Below, in pieces: positions 19,775 to 31,836 of a stretch of 64,000 bases of DNA. The stretch is taken from positions 248,001 to 312,000 of the forward strand of contig JAAROD010000011.1 in the NCBI GenBank assembly GCA_012274445.1, read 5' to 3'. Under the pieces are notes generated by a model. It was not told where the DNA came from and made no database searches. It worked only from the letters and a program-made list of their open reading frames with translations. This stretch comes from Sclerotiophoma versabilis (taxonomy: Eukaryota; Ascomycota; Dothideomycetes; Pleosporales; Didymellaceae). The position numbers and the translations under genes are program-made. How positions within the stretch are numbered: position 1 is the first letter of the stretch; each line of letters starts with the position of its first letter.

Positions 19775-22363
19775 TTGATGCCACCGGCCTTGGACAGGCT
19801 CCTCGCCAGCCCCTCGGCCCTGAGACTGCTGCGATCCATCGTCGCCGCCCCGGAGCTGCCCGCATGCCACACGACGGTTCGATGCTGTGCAGCCAAGAGC
19901 GCTGCAGCGCAGAGACGCGCGTTTGGAAAAAGACATGGGCCGTCGACGGGCCGCAAGTGGAAGCGGTGGGACGAGCAGAAGGTTGCTGTCATGGAGCGTA
20001 AGCACGCCATGAAGACACTGCTCGGCGACGACGCTGCTGCACAGATCTTCCTAAAACAAGACCAACCTCAAACCGGGTTCGACTTCTTCAACGACGTCCT
20101 GGAAGCCGAGGAGGACGAGCTGGCTGACTACACGGATGTCGAGGATCTGATCGAGGATGAAGACAAGATATGGGCCGCCAGACTTGCCCGCCACGAGCGT
20201 CTCGATGGTCTGGAAGGCATAAAGGCTATCTGGTACGCCAGCCGCAAGCAAGGGTACTGCCTTCCAATCGAAAACACCGTCGAGGCCCAACTTCTCTGGA
20301 GAACATTCGCCCGACACCCAAACCTCGTTCGACATATCATCGAACATGCGGCCGAGCTTCAGCAGGAGAAGGGCGAGACCTACCCACACCTGTACGATTT
20401 CATCATGGGCCACTGGCTGAAGCGTAAGCCCACAGACGCCATGGACTATCACCACGAGATGCTGGTCAAGCTGCGGCTGGAGAGACTTCCATTACGGGAG
20501 CTGGCACGCGCTATACGCCACTATGGACCTGCCGCGCAGGACGCACTGCTGTACATTTACCGCACCAGCGGTGAGTATGATATGTACGATGAGGTCGTAC
20601 CTCGTCTCATCAGCTGTGGTAACATCAAGATGGCGCGTCGATGGCACAAAATCTGCGTTTTTCGACGCGACTTCCCCTCCCCGACTATCGCGGCCCACCC
20701 TGTGGTTCAGGTCTTCAACGCCGAAGCATCTACCCTCGCCCAAGCATCTACTCTCACCGAATCCGAGGTTCGCCTCACCAAGGTCAAACGTGAGAATCCA
20801 ACCCTTAACAAACACCTTATGCAACGGCTGCTTGGGCGCGACTCCGCACCCGTGCGCTTCGAAGACTCGTTTACAGCACGCATGTTTGCGACAAGAACCG
20901 TGCCGATTAAGTCCATAATCAAAGGCTTGACCATGGTGGGGGTGAACGAGATCGGACCCCAGGCGGTTTTGACCATGGCGAGGCGGACACAGCCAATCAC
21001 GGAGCTTCCTCATTGCTTCGACGCGCTTCGAGCCGCAGGAATTGCGCTGCAAGGCTCGGTCTTCTCTCTTGCGCTGGAGAAGTTTGTGATGGAGCAGAAG
21101 TGGGATCTTGTGCAAAGCATGCTGGACAGCGACCAGCATCCGGATGTCTATGGCGACGCCGATGTTCAGCGCTCGCTGCTGACCTACTACCTTGATCAGA
21201 AAGAATTGAAGCAGGCTCAGCGCACCCTCGCCATCCTTGCGCTATTCCACAACGACACAAGCCGCGAGTCCTGGAACCTTCTTTTACAGCTTCGTATTAA
21301 AAGATCCATGTTTCAGGATGCCTTCAACACCATGCTAGAAATGCGCAGCCTCGGAATCACACTATCTAGTCCGACCATGGCATCTGTCAAATACACAATG
21401 GCACGAAGGTGGCGCGGCCACCTTCCTTCAAGTCATCGCGGCTTTGACGACCTCCGCTTCGTCGCACGCTTCTACGTGACCGCCCTTGAAGCCGGCATGA
21501 CACGCATACCTCCCCAAGCCTGGTACGAGATCATACGGCGCTTCGGCATGCTGGGCCGCTTCCGTGAGCTCAGACGCTTGCTTCTGTGGTTACTGAGCTG
21601 GTATGCACCGTGTCACAGCACCGAGTTCCCAGACCTTCCACGGAGTACCTATTTCGAGGAGGCGACAAGCAAGTTACGCCGCTTGTACCCAGTCAATAGA
21701 CACTACTACAACTTTCCCGCCGACGTCCCGCAAGAAAGCGACAAGGATCACCCAATTCGCCTCCTCTTCCCGCCATCCCTACAGCAAGGCATCATCGTCT
21801 GGGGGTTCCGCTCCAGCCTCCTCCGCAATGCGCCCCTGGAGCAGTCAATGCTCGGTCCTGTCGCAGGGAAGCGCCACCAAAGGCGCAACCTCATCCGCAA
21901 AGGCGTTCTCCAGCGTCTGCACTGGGTCGCCGGCCTCAGACTCCTCGTGCAGCTCCGAGACCTCAACGTGCGAATCCACCCTCATACCGTAATCAAGGCG
22001 CTGCAAGCACAGCTCGTCAATCTCTTTGGATACGGACATTCGCGGATCAAGGCGAACCGCATGATGGAGCAGTCTAACACCACCCCATACGCGGAGTATG
22101 TGAGGATGGTGAACACGACATGGGGCACTCCCCTACTTACCGAGCCGGAGATGCTGGGCCGCGGGGAGCTTCTTGGAGCTTTGTGGCATCCGCGGTTCAA
22201 GAGAAGAGTGGATAGGAAGCGGGATGTTAGTCTGAGGCAGACCATGGGTGAGGAGTGGGCAGGCGGGAGTAAGTCGGAACAAGATGAGGAGCAGGGCGAA
22301 CAGGATGCGTTTGAAGGATTAGAGGCGGCGGCTGAAGCGCATGCAGAAGAGGAGAAACGATGA
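19775..22363 (+). CDS. Mitochondrial PPR-like helical-repeat protein
   Basis: Uninterrupted frame of 862 residues. The first 60 residues are rich in Arg, Ala, Leu and Ser with almost no acidic residues (for example ALRLLRSIVAA, then AAQRRAFGKRH), as expected of a mitochondrial presequence. The rest is mostly alpha-helical. Near residues 495-535 a stretch beginning WNLLLQLRIKRSMFQDAFN and continuing TMLEMRSLGI fits the pentatricopeptide-repeat consensus; other helix pairs are more diverged. A basic patch (RKWKRWDEQK) follows the presequence and the C-terminus is acidic (Glu-rich, ending HAEEEKR). PPR proteins bind organellar transcripts for processing, stability or translation; the target cannot be named. 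It shares a short divergent promoter region with the COX7A-like gene, which fits a role in respiratory-chain expression. Confidence 0.75.
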   Translation: MMPPALDRLLASPSALRLLRSIVAAPELPACHTTVRCCAAKSAAAQRRAFGKRHGPSTGRKWKRWDEQKVAVMERKHAMKTLLGDDAAAQIFLKQDQPQTGFDFFNDVLEAEEDELADYTDVEDLIEDEDKIWAARLARHERLDGLEGIKAIWYASRKQGYCLPIENTVEAQLLWRTFARHPNLVRHIIEHAAELQQEKGETYPHLYDFIMGHWLKRKPTDAMDYHHEMLVKLRLERLPLRELARAIRHYGPAAQDALLYIYRTSGEYDMYDEVVPRLISCGNIKMARRWHKICVFRRDFPSPTIAAHPVVQVFNAEASTLAQASTLTESEVRLTKVKRENPTLNKHLMQRLLGRDSAPVRFEDSFTARMFATRTVPIKSIIKGLTMVGVNEIGPQAVLTMARRTQPITELPHCFDALRAAGIALQGSVFSLALEKFVMEQKWDLVQSMLDSDQHPDVYGDADVQRSLLTYYLDQKELKQAQRTLAILALFHNDTSRESWNLLLQLRIKRSMFQDAFNTMLEMRSLGITLSSPTMASVKYTMARRWRGHLPSSHRGFDDLRFVARFYVTALEAGMTRIPPQAWYEIIRRFGMLGRFRELRRLLLWLLSWYAPCHSTEFPDLPRSTYFEEATSKLRRLYPVNRHYYNFPADVPQESDKDHPIRLLFPPSLQQGIIVWGFRSSLLRNAPLEQSMLGPVAGKRHQRRNLIRKGVLQRLHWVAGLRLLVQLRDLNVRIHPHTVIKALQAQLVNLFGYGHSRIKANRMMEQSNTTPYAEYVRMVNTTWGTPLLTEPEMLGRGELLGALWHPRFKRRVDRKRDVSLRQTMGEEWAGGSKSEQDEEQGEQDAFEGLEAAAEAHAEEEKR

Positions 22364-22750
22364 CGAATGTACAATATAATGTCACATAATAATAAGCCGA
22401 TGCTCAACACATGTACAAATCCACTCCAAACGGGTCCACGCGCTACATATGTTGATCTTGATGCAAACAATGCCGGCTCACCGGCAGGAGCAGATATACA
22501 ATCCTACCCTGATGATAGCCTCATCATCCATCATTCTCCATCTACCTCTTCTGAAGTCGAAACACCCACCACTCATAACCTCTGCTATTCCTCATCCTCA
22601 AACTTCACACACGCTTCATGGACCCATCCAATTCCCCTCCATCAACAAATCAAAAGCACAGCAGCAAGGAAAGCACCTCGCGCCCCTTCCTTCCCTACCT
22701 CTCAAACCAGCGCATTCGAAACCGAGAAAACCAATTCCCATGCATCTCAT

Positions 22751-22778
22751 GTTGTTGTTGTTGTTGTTGTTGTTGTTT
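22751..22778. repeat. Trinucleotide microsatellite (GTT)n
   Basis: Nine GTT units about 390 bp after the stop of the PPR-like gene. Confidence 0.95.
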
Positions 22779-24166
22779 TACCGAGAATCATCTTTGTGGA
22801 GTTCTGCTGGTGACCACCTCAGGCTGACAAAAGCAGGGCTACTTGGATGTTTTTTTCTGCCCGCACATTCGATCCTTTGGAATGATCATAAGATACACAT
22901 GTTCTGCCTATTTTTCAAGCAGCTGTGCTTCAAGGTATGCCCAGGGTAAAGCTTCAATGCATGTGCGAGGCCGCAAAGTTCGTTCCCAGTTCCAACTATC
23001 AGTCTGAAACACCGTACTTTCCAATAACATGAATGGTATTTTCTACCAGCATCTATCTTCATTACCCTGGACGTTATGGTGCCCTGCTTTAGCTGAGGCG
23101 ATTGAAGCTTCCCACCGCCAGCTCTCGGTGAGTGCCTGATTAAGAAAAATATACTCAAAGTAGGGAAGTTCCTACTTAATCTTGAACCTCCATCTCCCCT
23201 TCATAAATTGGGCCGGACACTGGTTGTGTTCCATCTGACCCAATCGTTCCAAAAAGTGCTCGATTGAATATCATGATCTAATTCCTGTCGGCGATACCAA
23301 AATACCTGCCTCTCTCTCTATGGATTGCTTCGACTTATTACACTTTGATAATTCCAGGGGATCGCACATGACTTGTAATATTGCTTCGAGGTTTGATGCC
23401 GTACTTCCTGGTCCTTAAGCGCCTCCCTCTAAGTTCACGAACAGGCTGATCTCGAAGTTGTCGGTTTTGGCTGCTGCATTCCCAGCTACCGGACTTGCTA
23501 CGGTCTGTTCTTTGGTCATTACCATAGCGGTCGTCAGGGGCGGTGAAACACTACATCGGATTTGCTTTGTACAGTGTTTGCCGGTCGCCAAAACCTATCT
23601 TGGTCGAGACATGCACGAGGACGCTGTCACTGGAGGCAGTCAAATCGCAGCTCAACTTATTTTGGCGAGCAATGGGTATTCCAACGACTATAAGTATTTC
23701 TTAAGTTCACTGTCCTTCACGTGAGCTTTCTTAGAGCACAGCTCATCGACCGCTTCCAGAAAATGCCAGTCGCATGTCTCGGTCCATGACAACGGGTCCA
23801 TGCATTGCGATCTGAGGTGGTAACTTGCTTGGGTTTGCATGTTGGTGTCGTTAGTGTCCGGCGCAAACTGTTGTTTAAAGCTGCCGTTTCACCCTCGAAT
23901 GACTCTCGACCACCTACACAGATTATTCGTCATGACGCCGTCCATGCGAGAGTATAGAACCGTAGCGGTAGGTCACACCTAGACAATGGTCGCAGTAAAC
24001 TGGTCCAGTCGCCATTACTGACTGATTGAGCGAATACAGATGTGAAAGAGGATCACACACGCTATCTGCACTGCGGCAAAGCATTTTCTCCTGCACATTG
24101 CAGGAACTGGAAGGACTGCGGTTACAGTTGCCTGCTGAGTTAGCAGCATGAGTATTTCTGAGAGTT

Positions 24167-24668
24167 GTGACAGGGGATACTGCGGCAAGCCAACCAGGGC
24201 TGGTCCATTGCTCTGGCTGGCAAGCCGCTCAAGCCGGACCAAGGACAATAGCCACGTGGCTCGCAACGAGTCTAGTATCAGCAGGTCGCTCAAAAGCGCG
24301 ACTTTGGAGCTCAGCAGAGCTTCATCAACACACGGGAGTTTACGGCGCCCAGCAGCAGAATTTCTGAGCTCAGCAAGGCTTTGATAATTCCACCGAGTCG
24401 AATCTTAGTCTCGGTCAGCAGGACGACTACGGTGCTACATGCAATAATGAGCATGGACAAGACCTCTCCTCTAATGGATGTCAGCAGCAAGTCTTGCCAG
24501 CAATTGGCTGCTCCAGTGGTTGCGACCTACGAGATCGTAGCCCAGGGCGTGACAGAGATAGGTATCAGTACCCCGAGCGCAGCACACCGCGCTCTCGTGG
24601 TCCATTCATGGGTAAGTTTTTCATGGTTGCCAACCTCTTACACCCAATGCAATATGTACTCAGGCTAA
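24167..24668 (+). pseudogene. Gln/Asn-rich coding remnant interrupted by one TGA
   Basis: A single frame runs from about 24167 to a splice-like donor at 24612 (gtaagt), with acceptor at 24663 and a stop at 24666-24668. It is broken once, by the TGA at 24365-24367, immediately after GAQQQNF; the same frame continues AQQGFDNSTESNLSLGQQDD and ends in an Arg/Asp-rich tail (RDRSPGRDRDRYQYPE). The composition on both sides of the stop is the same, which suggests a once-continuous low-complexity protein, perhaps RNA-binding. A CGA-to-TGA change would explain the stop. No domain is recognised, and chance open reading cannot be fully excluded. Confidence 0.3.
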
Positions 24669-25430
24669 GAGGGGCTCAGAAGAATATTTGAGCCCTGTAT
24701 GCTATTGCTTGCCGCTCTTTGACCTAGATGCAGTGCGTGGAATACTCGCTCTGGATTTTGAGAAGGTGCAACAGAAAACATGTCATCAGTTGAGCCAAGC
24801 GATAGACTAATTTGAGTCAAGGTATGCAGCAGGATCCTCAAGATTGCCGCAATCATCTGACTGAGCCGCACACCAAGAGAAGGAAGGAGGAGCATGAGTG
24901 ACGAGAGGGGGGCATGGCACGGCAAGATGATGCTTTTGGTAGATCAGCATCACACAATCACAGATTGGAATGCCTTGAGGGTACCTTTGACTTACTTAAT
25001 TATGATGCATCTTTCGTTCTGCGTATTAAAGTCTGACGTTCACGCTTGAAGTTGTGGGTGATGTGGGGTGGGCAGACGTGACTCCTAACCCTATTTATCC
25101 AAGGGGTATTCCCTGTCGTGCCACATTGCGCTTCATCTTGTACTATGATACCCGGCATAAGTCACAAATGGAGTTTTGGCTGTATCTTCTACATGATTCA
25201 AGCATCGCTCCTTATACTTTATCGACAGAAGAAGGCCCATGGACTATTAGATCTTGCTAGAAAGAAGGTGGTATTAGAACTTTGCAGGATTAGGTTGAGT
25301 TCGCTATTGTCTATCTAGTACAGGTATTTCGGCAAGTATCTCTGTTCCGAAGCCCCACCTACAGGACTTATGTCGAGCACCATGGTAGAGCTTCACACCC
25401 GGTGAGAAGGTCTCTGCCTGCGCAACCGAC

Positions 25431-25745
25431 ATGTCTCAGACTCAGGAACAATATCACTCACCGAGTCCTCTCTATTCCGACGCTGGCACGCCCTGAGCCC
25501 CCAGTGCAAGTGATAGAGAGAGAAGAGAGTCAGAGCGTTGTTGCAAATGTCAGCGACAGCGATAGAGACGGGGGCGACAGCTGCTTCGAGCGGGACAATG
25601 CTGCCAAAGAGGACGACGAGTCAGAGATCGAGAAACCAGACCATCAGGGGGCCCTTGACAAGAAACTACGAGGTCGAACAGAAGTTGGAAAAGGTAGGTC
25701 TATTGATGCGCTCAGTGAGGCGGTCACTGAGAATCTACAGATAAA
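25431..25745 (+). pseudogene. Decayed N-terminus of a Zn2Cys6 transcription factor
   Basis: Starting at ATG 25431 one frame reads MSQTQEQYHSPSPLYSDAGTP, then a TGA. The same frame continues with a Cys/Arg-rich stretch (RCCKCQRQR, stop TAG, then RRGRQLLRAGQCCQRGRR) whose C-x2-C, basic spacer and later Cys pair resemble a damaged binuclear zinc cluster. After RDRETRPSGGP another TGA occurs, and one base away the frame continues GPLTRNYEVEQKLEKVGLL, which looks like the linker and leucine-rich coiled coil that normally follows the cluster (compare SPLTR... in Gal4-type factors). The stops could each come from CGA or CAG by C-to-T change, and the frame change falls in a G run. The reading depends on a short pattern, so confidence is moderate. 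Confidence 0.4.
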
Positions 25746-27627
25746 AACACCTCCAAACGCTCCTCCATCCCACCTCAATGAGCTCCGTATATAAGCCCAC
25801 GTGGTATAGTGTGCGCATCAAACACTTAAGGCGGTTGCCAACCATCATACCGTCAATGATCAGCGCCCGGAGATCCTACCGTAGGCTCCAGCTTACTTTT
25901 ACAGTTCGCGGATATTGTGCAAAGTAGCACTGAATGCTTCCTAGCGTTTTGAAGGCCCATTGTTTGGAAGCTCCTTCAGAGACGGGATATTAAAGAACTA
26001 CAAGACACCCTTTAGAAGGAACATCAATAGGCACTCCAAGTGCTGGGCCCAAACAACTTGGAAACTTCCAGTGAGGCGGTGAATCATTTTCCAGATTTCC
26101 TGGGAATGGCGGTCTCTCGCAGAGCCAGGGCTACAGTGATGGGTTGTTGATCCTGCACTAAAAGATAGGAAAGCAATGTCGATCCAATATAGATGCAAAG
26201 CGCAGATCAAGGACAGGCTGTGAAAAACAGGTAGGTGGTTGTAAGTATTCATAAGCAACTCCGAGATGGTTCAATGGCCACAAATTGGGAAAGAAACATT
26301 GGGGAATTTAGGACTCTCACCTCACGTACGTCTTCAAAGTCGGAGCCAGCACAAGCCGTGACCTTGATCATACGTCGACTGCTGGTTTGCTGGCGTTGTG
26401 ACCAAATACCAGTTTCCACCAGAGTCCTCACCGCACGTTACCTCATCACGTCAAGCACATCATTGTCAGTTTTGGCCCAACTCCGCGGTCAGGCGGGGTA
26501 AAGAAAACCCTTCCATTCGGTTTTTTCTTCACGGTCAGGTATTGGTCCTGGAAGCAACTTGGTATTTTGAAACTCGGGCATGTGTCGATCTGCCGTTGGC
26601 TCAGGAAGGTCCGATGTGAAGCTTGGCAGTAGATGGGGCTCAGATACTACGTTCCAGCAAGTTGCTACTGATGGCTTGTGGTGAATGACGTAGTCGGTGA
26701 GAGCCTCATGGTACCTGAGGCATTCACAACGCTCGGAAGACCAACTGCCGTACGCAGGCAGGATCAGTGAAGGATCGACAAGCTCGTGGAGACGTTGGAA
26801 GATTTGCATTCAGCATCGTGAGTCGTGCCGCGCGGTGTCAAATACGTGACCTGACAGATCGGGTTATGGAACTTGTGGGTGGGGCTGGAGCGTGTGGCTG
26901 ATAACTACAGGTCAGTAGAGACGCGCACTACAGGTGGGCTTCACGTTTGACGGTACTCGGCGCAACCATGTGAGCGGTGTGAGCCTCAGATGTTCGGCGC
27001 TGTTCACTAAGATGCGACATGTAGGGAGTGGGGATCTTGTCAGATAACGCCGAACAGTTCTAAGTGCCCGAGGATGATCCGCGCGAGAGGTCGTACGGAC
27101 TTGGAAACGATGTGCAGACGTCAGTGACCCACCAGGACGAACATTGGGACGGCACTCTTGTAGAGTTGTCGTGAGGCTGTTGGGAGACCCTGGTTATAAT
27201 TTTGTAAGCTAGCGGGACGTAAGCGAGGAGCTGGTATAGTCGCTCCTGGTTGGCTGATGGGTGGAGTAGCGGTGTAAAGCGGTGAAAGCATTGAAGGACG
27301 GCGATACGAATGAGGACGTTCTGCGAGTGCAACCTCGGTCGGACTTGCTTTGTGTTCAGGGAGCCACGAGCGAATGTTGAGGTGGATTAACTGAAGAGCG
27401 GGGCAAGAGACCAAGATTGCAATGCCAAAAAGACGGATGCGGGGAGGTATGCTATGGTCAGCACGAGTCCTTTCTCGCTTGAGCACCAGCTCTAGAAGAC
27501 CAAGAAGGTAAGCTGAGTGTTCTAGTCTGCTCATGCTCTGAATGCCACCAACCTTTTTCAACTCGTATCCAGAAAAGGTATGACAGCTCTACGCATGAAT
27601 TATATGCGCAAGGTTGAGGCTGAGATT

Positions 27628-27651
27628 GAGGTCGAGGTCGAGGTCGAGGTC
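27628..27651. repeat. Hexanucleotide repeat (GAGGTC)4
   Basis: Four direct copies of a 6-bp unit, inside sequence without a supported gene. Confidence 0.85.
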
Positions 27652-29440
27652 CAGATCTCAACTCAGAAGAGAGGAAGTGGTACAAAGTGGTCACAATGTC
27701 TGTCGGGTGTTCTGAACAGGGGTTTGCATCAGGCACGACGTGACACAGCCTTAGAGCGATAAGGTTCTGACTCAGGTGATGTAAGCCAGGAAAGAACGTG
27801 CAATAATCAATACGCTTCTTTTTTAAATGGTGGTGAAGAAAACAGGGGGTCGTAAGCTGAGTTTGGAGGCTGATGGCGTCGACAGTCATGTGTCGGTAGA
27901 GTCTGCCGGAGGGTGAATCCTACTGACAAGTTTCAGCCGCGCTAGCATCCTAGTCTCCTCGAACAGGTGGTCAGAAAGAGCGTTGCTAGAACCTGAGCGG
28001 CTGGTCTTCTTCGCATTCGGGCGAAATTGGAGAGACTTGGCTGGCTAGCCAGTAAAAGGTGGCTGGCGATTGGTGAGCAATATTGCGACATCCGATCATA
28101 TGGTAATCTGCCAGGGCAAGCGCCCCCCACACCAGGTCAGGTAGTTGGTATATTTGTAGTAATGTTGTGGCGTGCAATGAAAAGCAAATTGATGTGGTGT
28201 ACGGCGAACTGGGTCACTTGGGCCTCTACCAAGTTTCTTGTCTTTCTATGACTGTTCGATAATGCGAACAGATCAGTAGTCACTAGGAGGAGGTGGCTAT
28301 CTTGGGCATCAGGTGGTAGAGCTATTCACGCAAGCGAACTCGTCACCCTCATGAGAAGATGCGCAGACTGGTCGAAGATGAGCGTGAACAGCACCTACGA
28401 CGGCCCTGGGAGCGTGCCCATAGCCATAAGCGAGCTGTGAGGAGCATTTTGGGATGAATGGCTTTGACGAAACTGGCTCGAGCGGAGGTGTGTGAGAATG
28501 AGGCTGGAAGTGAGGGCCCTTGATCAGATGTCGCGAAGTCGGTGTGTGCCCCGCACTTAGCGCAGATAGACTAGCGCCGGTCCTTCTTTCTTCGATCCCT
28601 TCCCTTCACGTCCTCCACCTCTTCTGCATCTCGGTTGCGCGACTCGCGCTGGCGCTTCAACAGCAAGTATGGGCGTTTTTTGTGGGACCTTCGATCGACA
28701 TGACCTGCAGCAACGCTCAGTTCTCCGTGCTGCATCGTCTGGTGGCCGGTGCATTTGAGCACACAGCCTGCAGGTGCGATAACCCACTAGTCATCTGGCA
28801 CCCAATGCTGGGCCTTCGCACCACACCCCTTCGGTGAAAATGTCCACTTGACCTGTCATTCCTCTCCCTGCGCCTTTGAATTCCTACCTTTTTCGTCGAT
28901 GGTGAACCAAGCTTTCCGTGCTGATCCGCTAACGTAGGGTATCCTGGACAAAGCTGCATAGGCGGTATCTGTGTTCAGTACTCCAGTGTCTATATAGACC
29001 TGCATGAATCCCTCGGATCTGCTTCAACGCCTGGTGAGCTTGAGGAGGAATTTCAGGAATCAAAGGGCTGCCCATTTTCCATCTCAACATTGTTACCTCT
29101 CGATACGTCCTCCACTAGGCAAACACCACCACCTACCTGTCTCACTTCGACTACTGCGCCCTCCTGTGACTCGTACCCCAGAGTCAGGTATATAAGTTTC
29201 ACTCAATCCGCTTATACAGCTGGCGGAACTAAGAAGATTTTATCGCTACCCTACGCCTGTTCGCCTTGAACAGCGATCACAGACACCCTGCTGTGTTTGT
29301 CGTTGACTGGCTGTGAGCCGGGGAAGAAGAAAGGGGCACCGTCGAGATTCGCTGTTGCAAAAGTCGAATGCAGTGTGACAGTACCACTAGCAGCCTGCCG
29401 TTCTTCGCCTTTCCAAACGCTCAAAACTCTCATAACAGCA

Positions 29441-30112
29441 ATGCCATCCTTTCTGCGAACTCCTACCAGGTCATTTTCATTTCCGCCATGCATCGACAGC
29501 GTGGAAGTGGAGCCTTCGTGTGACCTCGGTCTCCCAGACATCGATGAAGAGCCTTTCGCTCACTTCCTTACGCCATTGAGTGAGGAAGATGACCCATACG
29601 ATCCCATGTCGCTGAGCGCAGGCATCGTTGACGGCCCACGCACTAGCAAGGCATCTAAGTTCAGGTCGAACGTGTCGAACAAGTGGGAGCGCTACGTCAA
29701 GCAGAACCACACACCGCTACACACACGATACCATGTCCCGGCAATACCTGAGGAGGACGAGGAGGCCTTCATGGGTCTTGACGATGACCGTCTAAACTAC
29801 ACACCACAAACGATCGCGCATACCTCTCCACGGATCACCATCACAGAGCCAACACGCGGTCGCGCACAGGAACTTGTACAACGCAAGGAGCGCAACCGAC
29901 GACAGCGGACGTCACGCACGCTCTCCGGCCACCGCCACTCCTGGCGCGAGCCAAGTCCCGAGCTCTTCACTGTGGACGAGTCAGAAGAAGATGAAGTGCT
30001 TGTTCGACGCGCAAAGACACGTAAGGCCAAGGATGGCGCAGAACGCCGGAGGTCGTCAACAAGGTCAAAGTCAAGAGCAAGAGCAGATGTGGGCGAACGA
30101 GCGAGACTGTAG
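29441..30112 (+). CDS. Hypothetical basic/acidic mixed-charge protein
   Basis: The frame is open from 29297, but the ATG at 29441 (context acagcaatgcc) begins a plausible protein, MPSFLRTPTRSFSFPP, of 223 residues. The middle contains an acidic stretch (LTPLSEEDDPYDPMSLS), a segment KFRSNVSNKWERYVKQ, a second acidic patch (IPEEDEEAFMGLDDDR) and a Ser/Arg-rich C-terminus (RRRSSTRSKSRARADVGERARL). No membrane segment, signal peptide or known domain is visible. This layout is typical of disordered fungal proteins of unknown function; the charged C-terminus might bind nucleic acid, which is speculation. The frame is uninterrupted and codon use looks coding, so a real gene is likely. Confidence 0.6.
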   Translation: MPSFLRTPTRSFSFPPCIDSVEVEPSCDLGLPDIDEEPFAHFLTPLSEEDDPYDPMSLSAGIVDGPRTSKASKFRSNVSNKWERYVKQNHTPLHTRYHVPAIPEEDEEAFMGLDDDRLNYTPQTIAHTSPRITITEPTRGRAQELVQRKERNRRQRTSRTLSGHRHSWREPSPELFTVDESEEDEVLVRRAKTRKAKDGAERRRSSTRSKSRARADVGERARL

Positions 30113-31836
30113 GAGGGGAATGACGCGTCTGCATCGGGAGGTGTTTTGGCGTTTTTTTTTTGTTATGTCGATGCATTTGCAGGCGTTTAGTGGCTTCGAT
30201 CGCATTGCATATCTAACATTGGGCGGCGTTTTTGTATCATTTGGGCTTGCTGCACAGCATAGCCGTCTGCATTGGGAGGCGTTGGGGCGTGAGCATTTAC
30301 GACACTGTCGCATCGGATCGAATGATGAGATGAAGTATCACAAGCATGAAGATAGTACCAAAACATCATGGTTAGCACTTAGAGATCTTCCGTTGGGTTT
30401 CCACCCAAGATCTTGCGCGAGTCAGTCCTACACTGACCCCCACAACTGCATTCCCTAGACCATGCACACCATACTTAGCGCAAAGTACCGTGACGTCTCA
30501 CCCCGCATCCCTCACGGCGACTTCACGCCACCTTTGCATACGCACGCCGCGCTTACCGCTGAGTATATTCCGTTATACAAACGACATAATCGGCATCCGG
30601 CACCGTAGTCTTCGATTCAAGGGCCTCTATCTTGACTAACGAAGCCATACAAGACACTCTCTCACATTGCACAATCTAGCTCCATCCGTCTTTTTTCTCT
30701 TGTCACCTGTCATGCCACAAAAAACACATTTCAGCCATCGCACAAAGGGCTTCCACCACGGACCTTCCCGCACAGGATGGAAACGCCAAGTCAATCGTGA
30801 TGATCGTCACCTCCCACAGTACGTCCAAGAAAGGTAGTGGGTAATACTGTGAACGTACGGACTATTGTTCGGCGCGACTCTGTCACAAGGAGGCGCAGGT
30901 GATAGGCGGTTTCAGGCGCAAGCTGGGTAAATCGGGCTGATACCTCCCACATGCGAGGTGGAGACAGGTGTCTGGGTTGGCTTCAGGCCGTGGAGATGTA
31001 TAGGAGCGGGATGGCGGAGCGACGCGCAAGGTTTGCGTGTGCACGATGCGGATGCCCGGCAGCGTGCGGGTGATCCCATGGATTGAAGACATGCGGCGTA
31101 TGTCATGGTACATTTTGCGCAACTGAAACCCGCGGAGAGACATTGTATATCACCATCATTGTGGGTATATTTCGCGTAGAGCCAAGCTGCGTCGTCAATC
31201 TGTCGCGGAGACATGGGTGTTTTGGGAGCACGAGCTTCGCAGGGTCTAGCATCAACGCTGAATACTACACGATATGAGTACGTCAGAACTAGTGGTGAGG
31301 GCTGTGCCGGTGGAGCTCTTTGCAGTCGATTGCTAAACATTTGGCCTTATCAGATATAGCTGAAAAAGAGGTGCGGCTCGTAATGATTACCGTGCTGTCA
31401 CAATTTCGCCCTGCGCCGGCACAGGTAGCCTTGCCGCTGTCACAGTCGATGTACGCTTGGTGACACCATCGTGCATGTTCTTCCATAGAATTGCAGGGTT
31501 GGGATGCTGGAACCAGAGGTTTCGAGAGCCTTGCAGAACGCAAATGCACAATGCATCTATCATCACTTGAAAAACGCTCATCCTTCCTTGATTTCATATC
31601 GCCTGCATCTAGCAACCTGGTCACTTTGCATTGTAAACTGTAGGCTGAGATCTGCACATTGCTGGATCTGGTATGCAGATCGGTGCTTTGACATGTACTT
31701 CACTCTGTTGATCAGCGCCCAACCAGGAGAAGAAAATTTGGCCGGTCCTTCCGGTATCTTAATTAACCAAAGGTCCAATTGTGTGCGGTTGGCCGTACGA
31801 ACTGGCGTGCATATTGGCAGGGGTTACACCGTGCCA
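30113..31836. other. Intergenic, no gene supported
   Basis: About 1.7 kb between convergent genes. Minus-strand frames at 30912-31340 (142 codons) and 31289-31657 (122 codons) have no motif or consistent splice signals and are not called. Confidence 0.45.

Larger units (their letters stand above)
22364..29440. other. Gene-poor 7-kb region with decayed coding remnants
   Basis: No intact gene is supported. Open frames are short and scattered on both strands. Two remnants are separately listed (24167-24668 and 25431-25745). A minus-strand frame at 26489-26809 (106 residues, starting MQIFQRLHELVDPSLILPAY) and another at 27121-27561 look somewhat protein-like but match no family I know. Base composition is not strikingly AT-rich, so heavy genome-wide repeat-induced mutation is not obvious by eye. 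Confidence 0.5.

Noticed and set aside
31289..31657. Cys-containing 122-residue minus-strand frame considered as a small secreted protein
   Set aside because: No signal peptide at the start, and the Cys residues are unevenly placed; no splice signals tie it to a neighbour.
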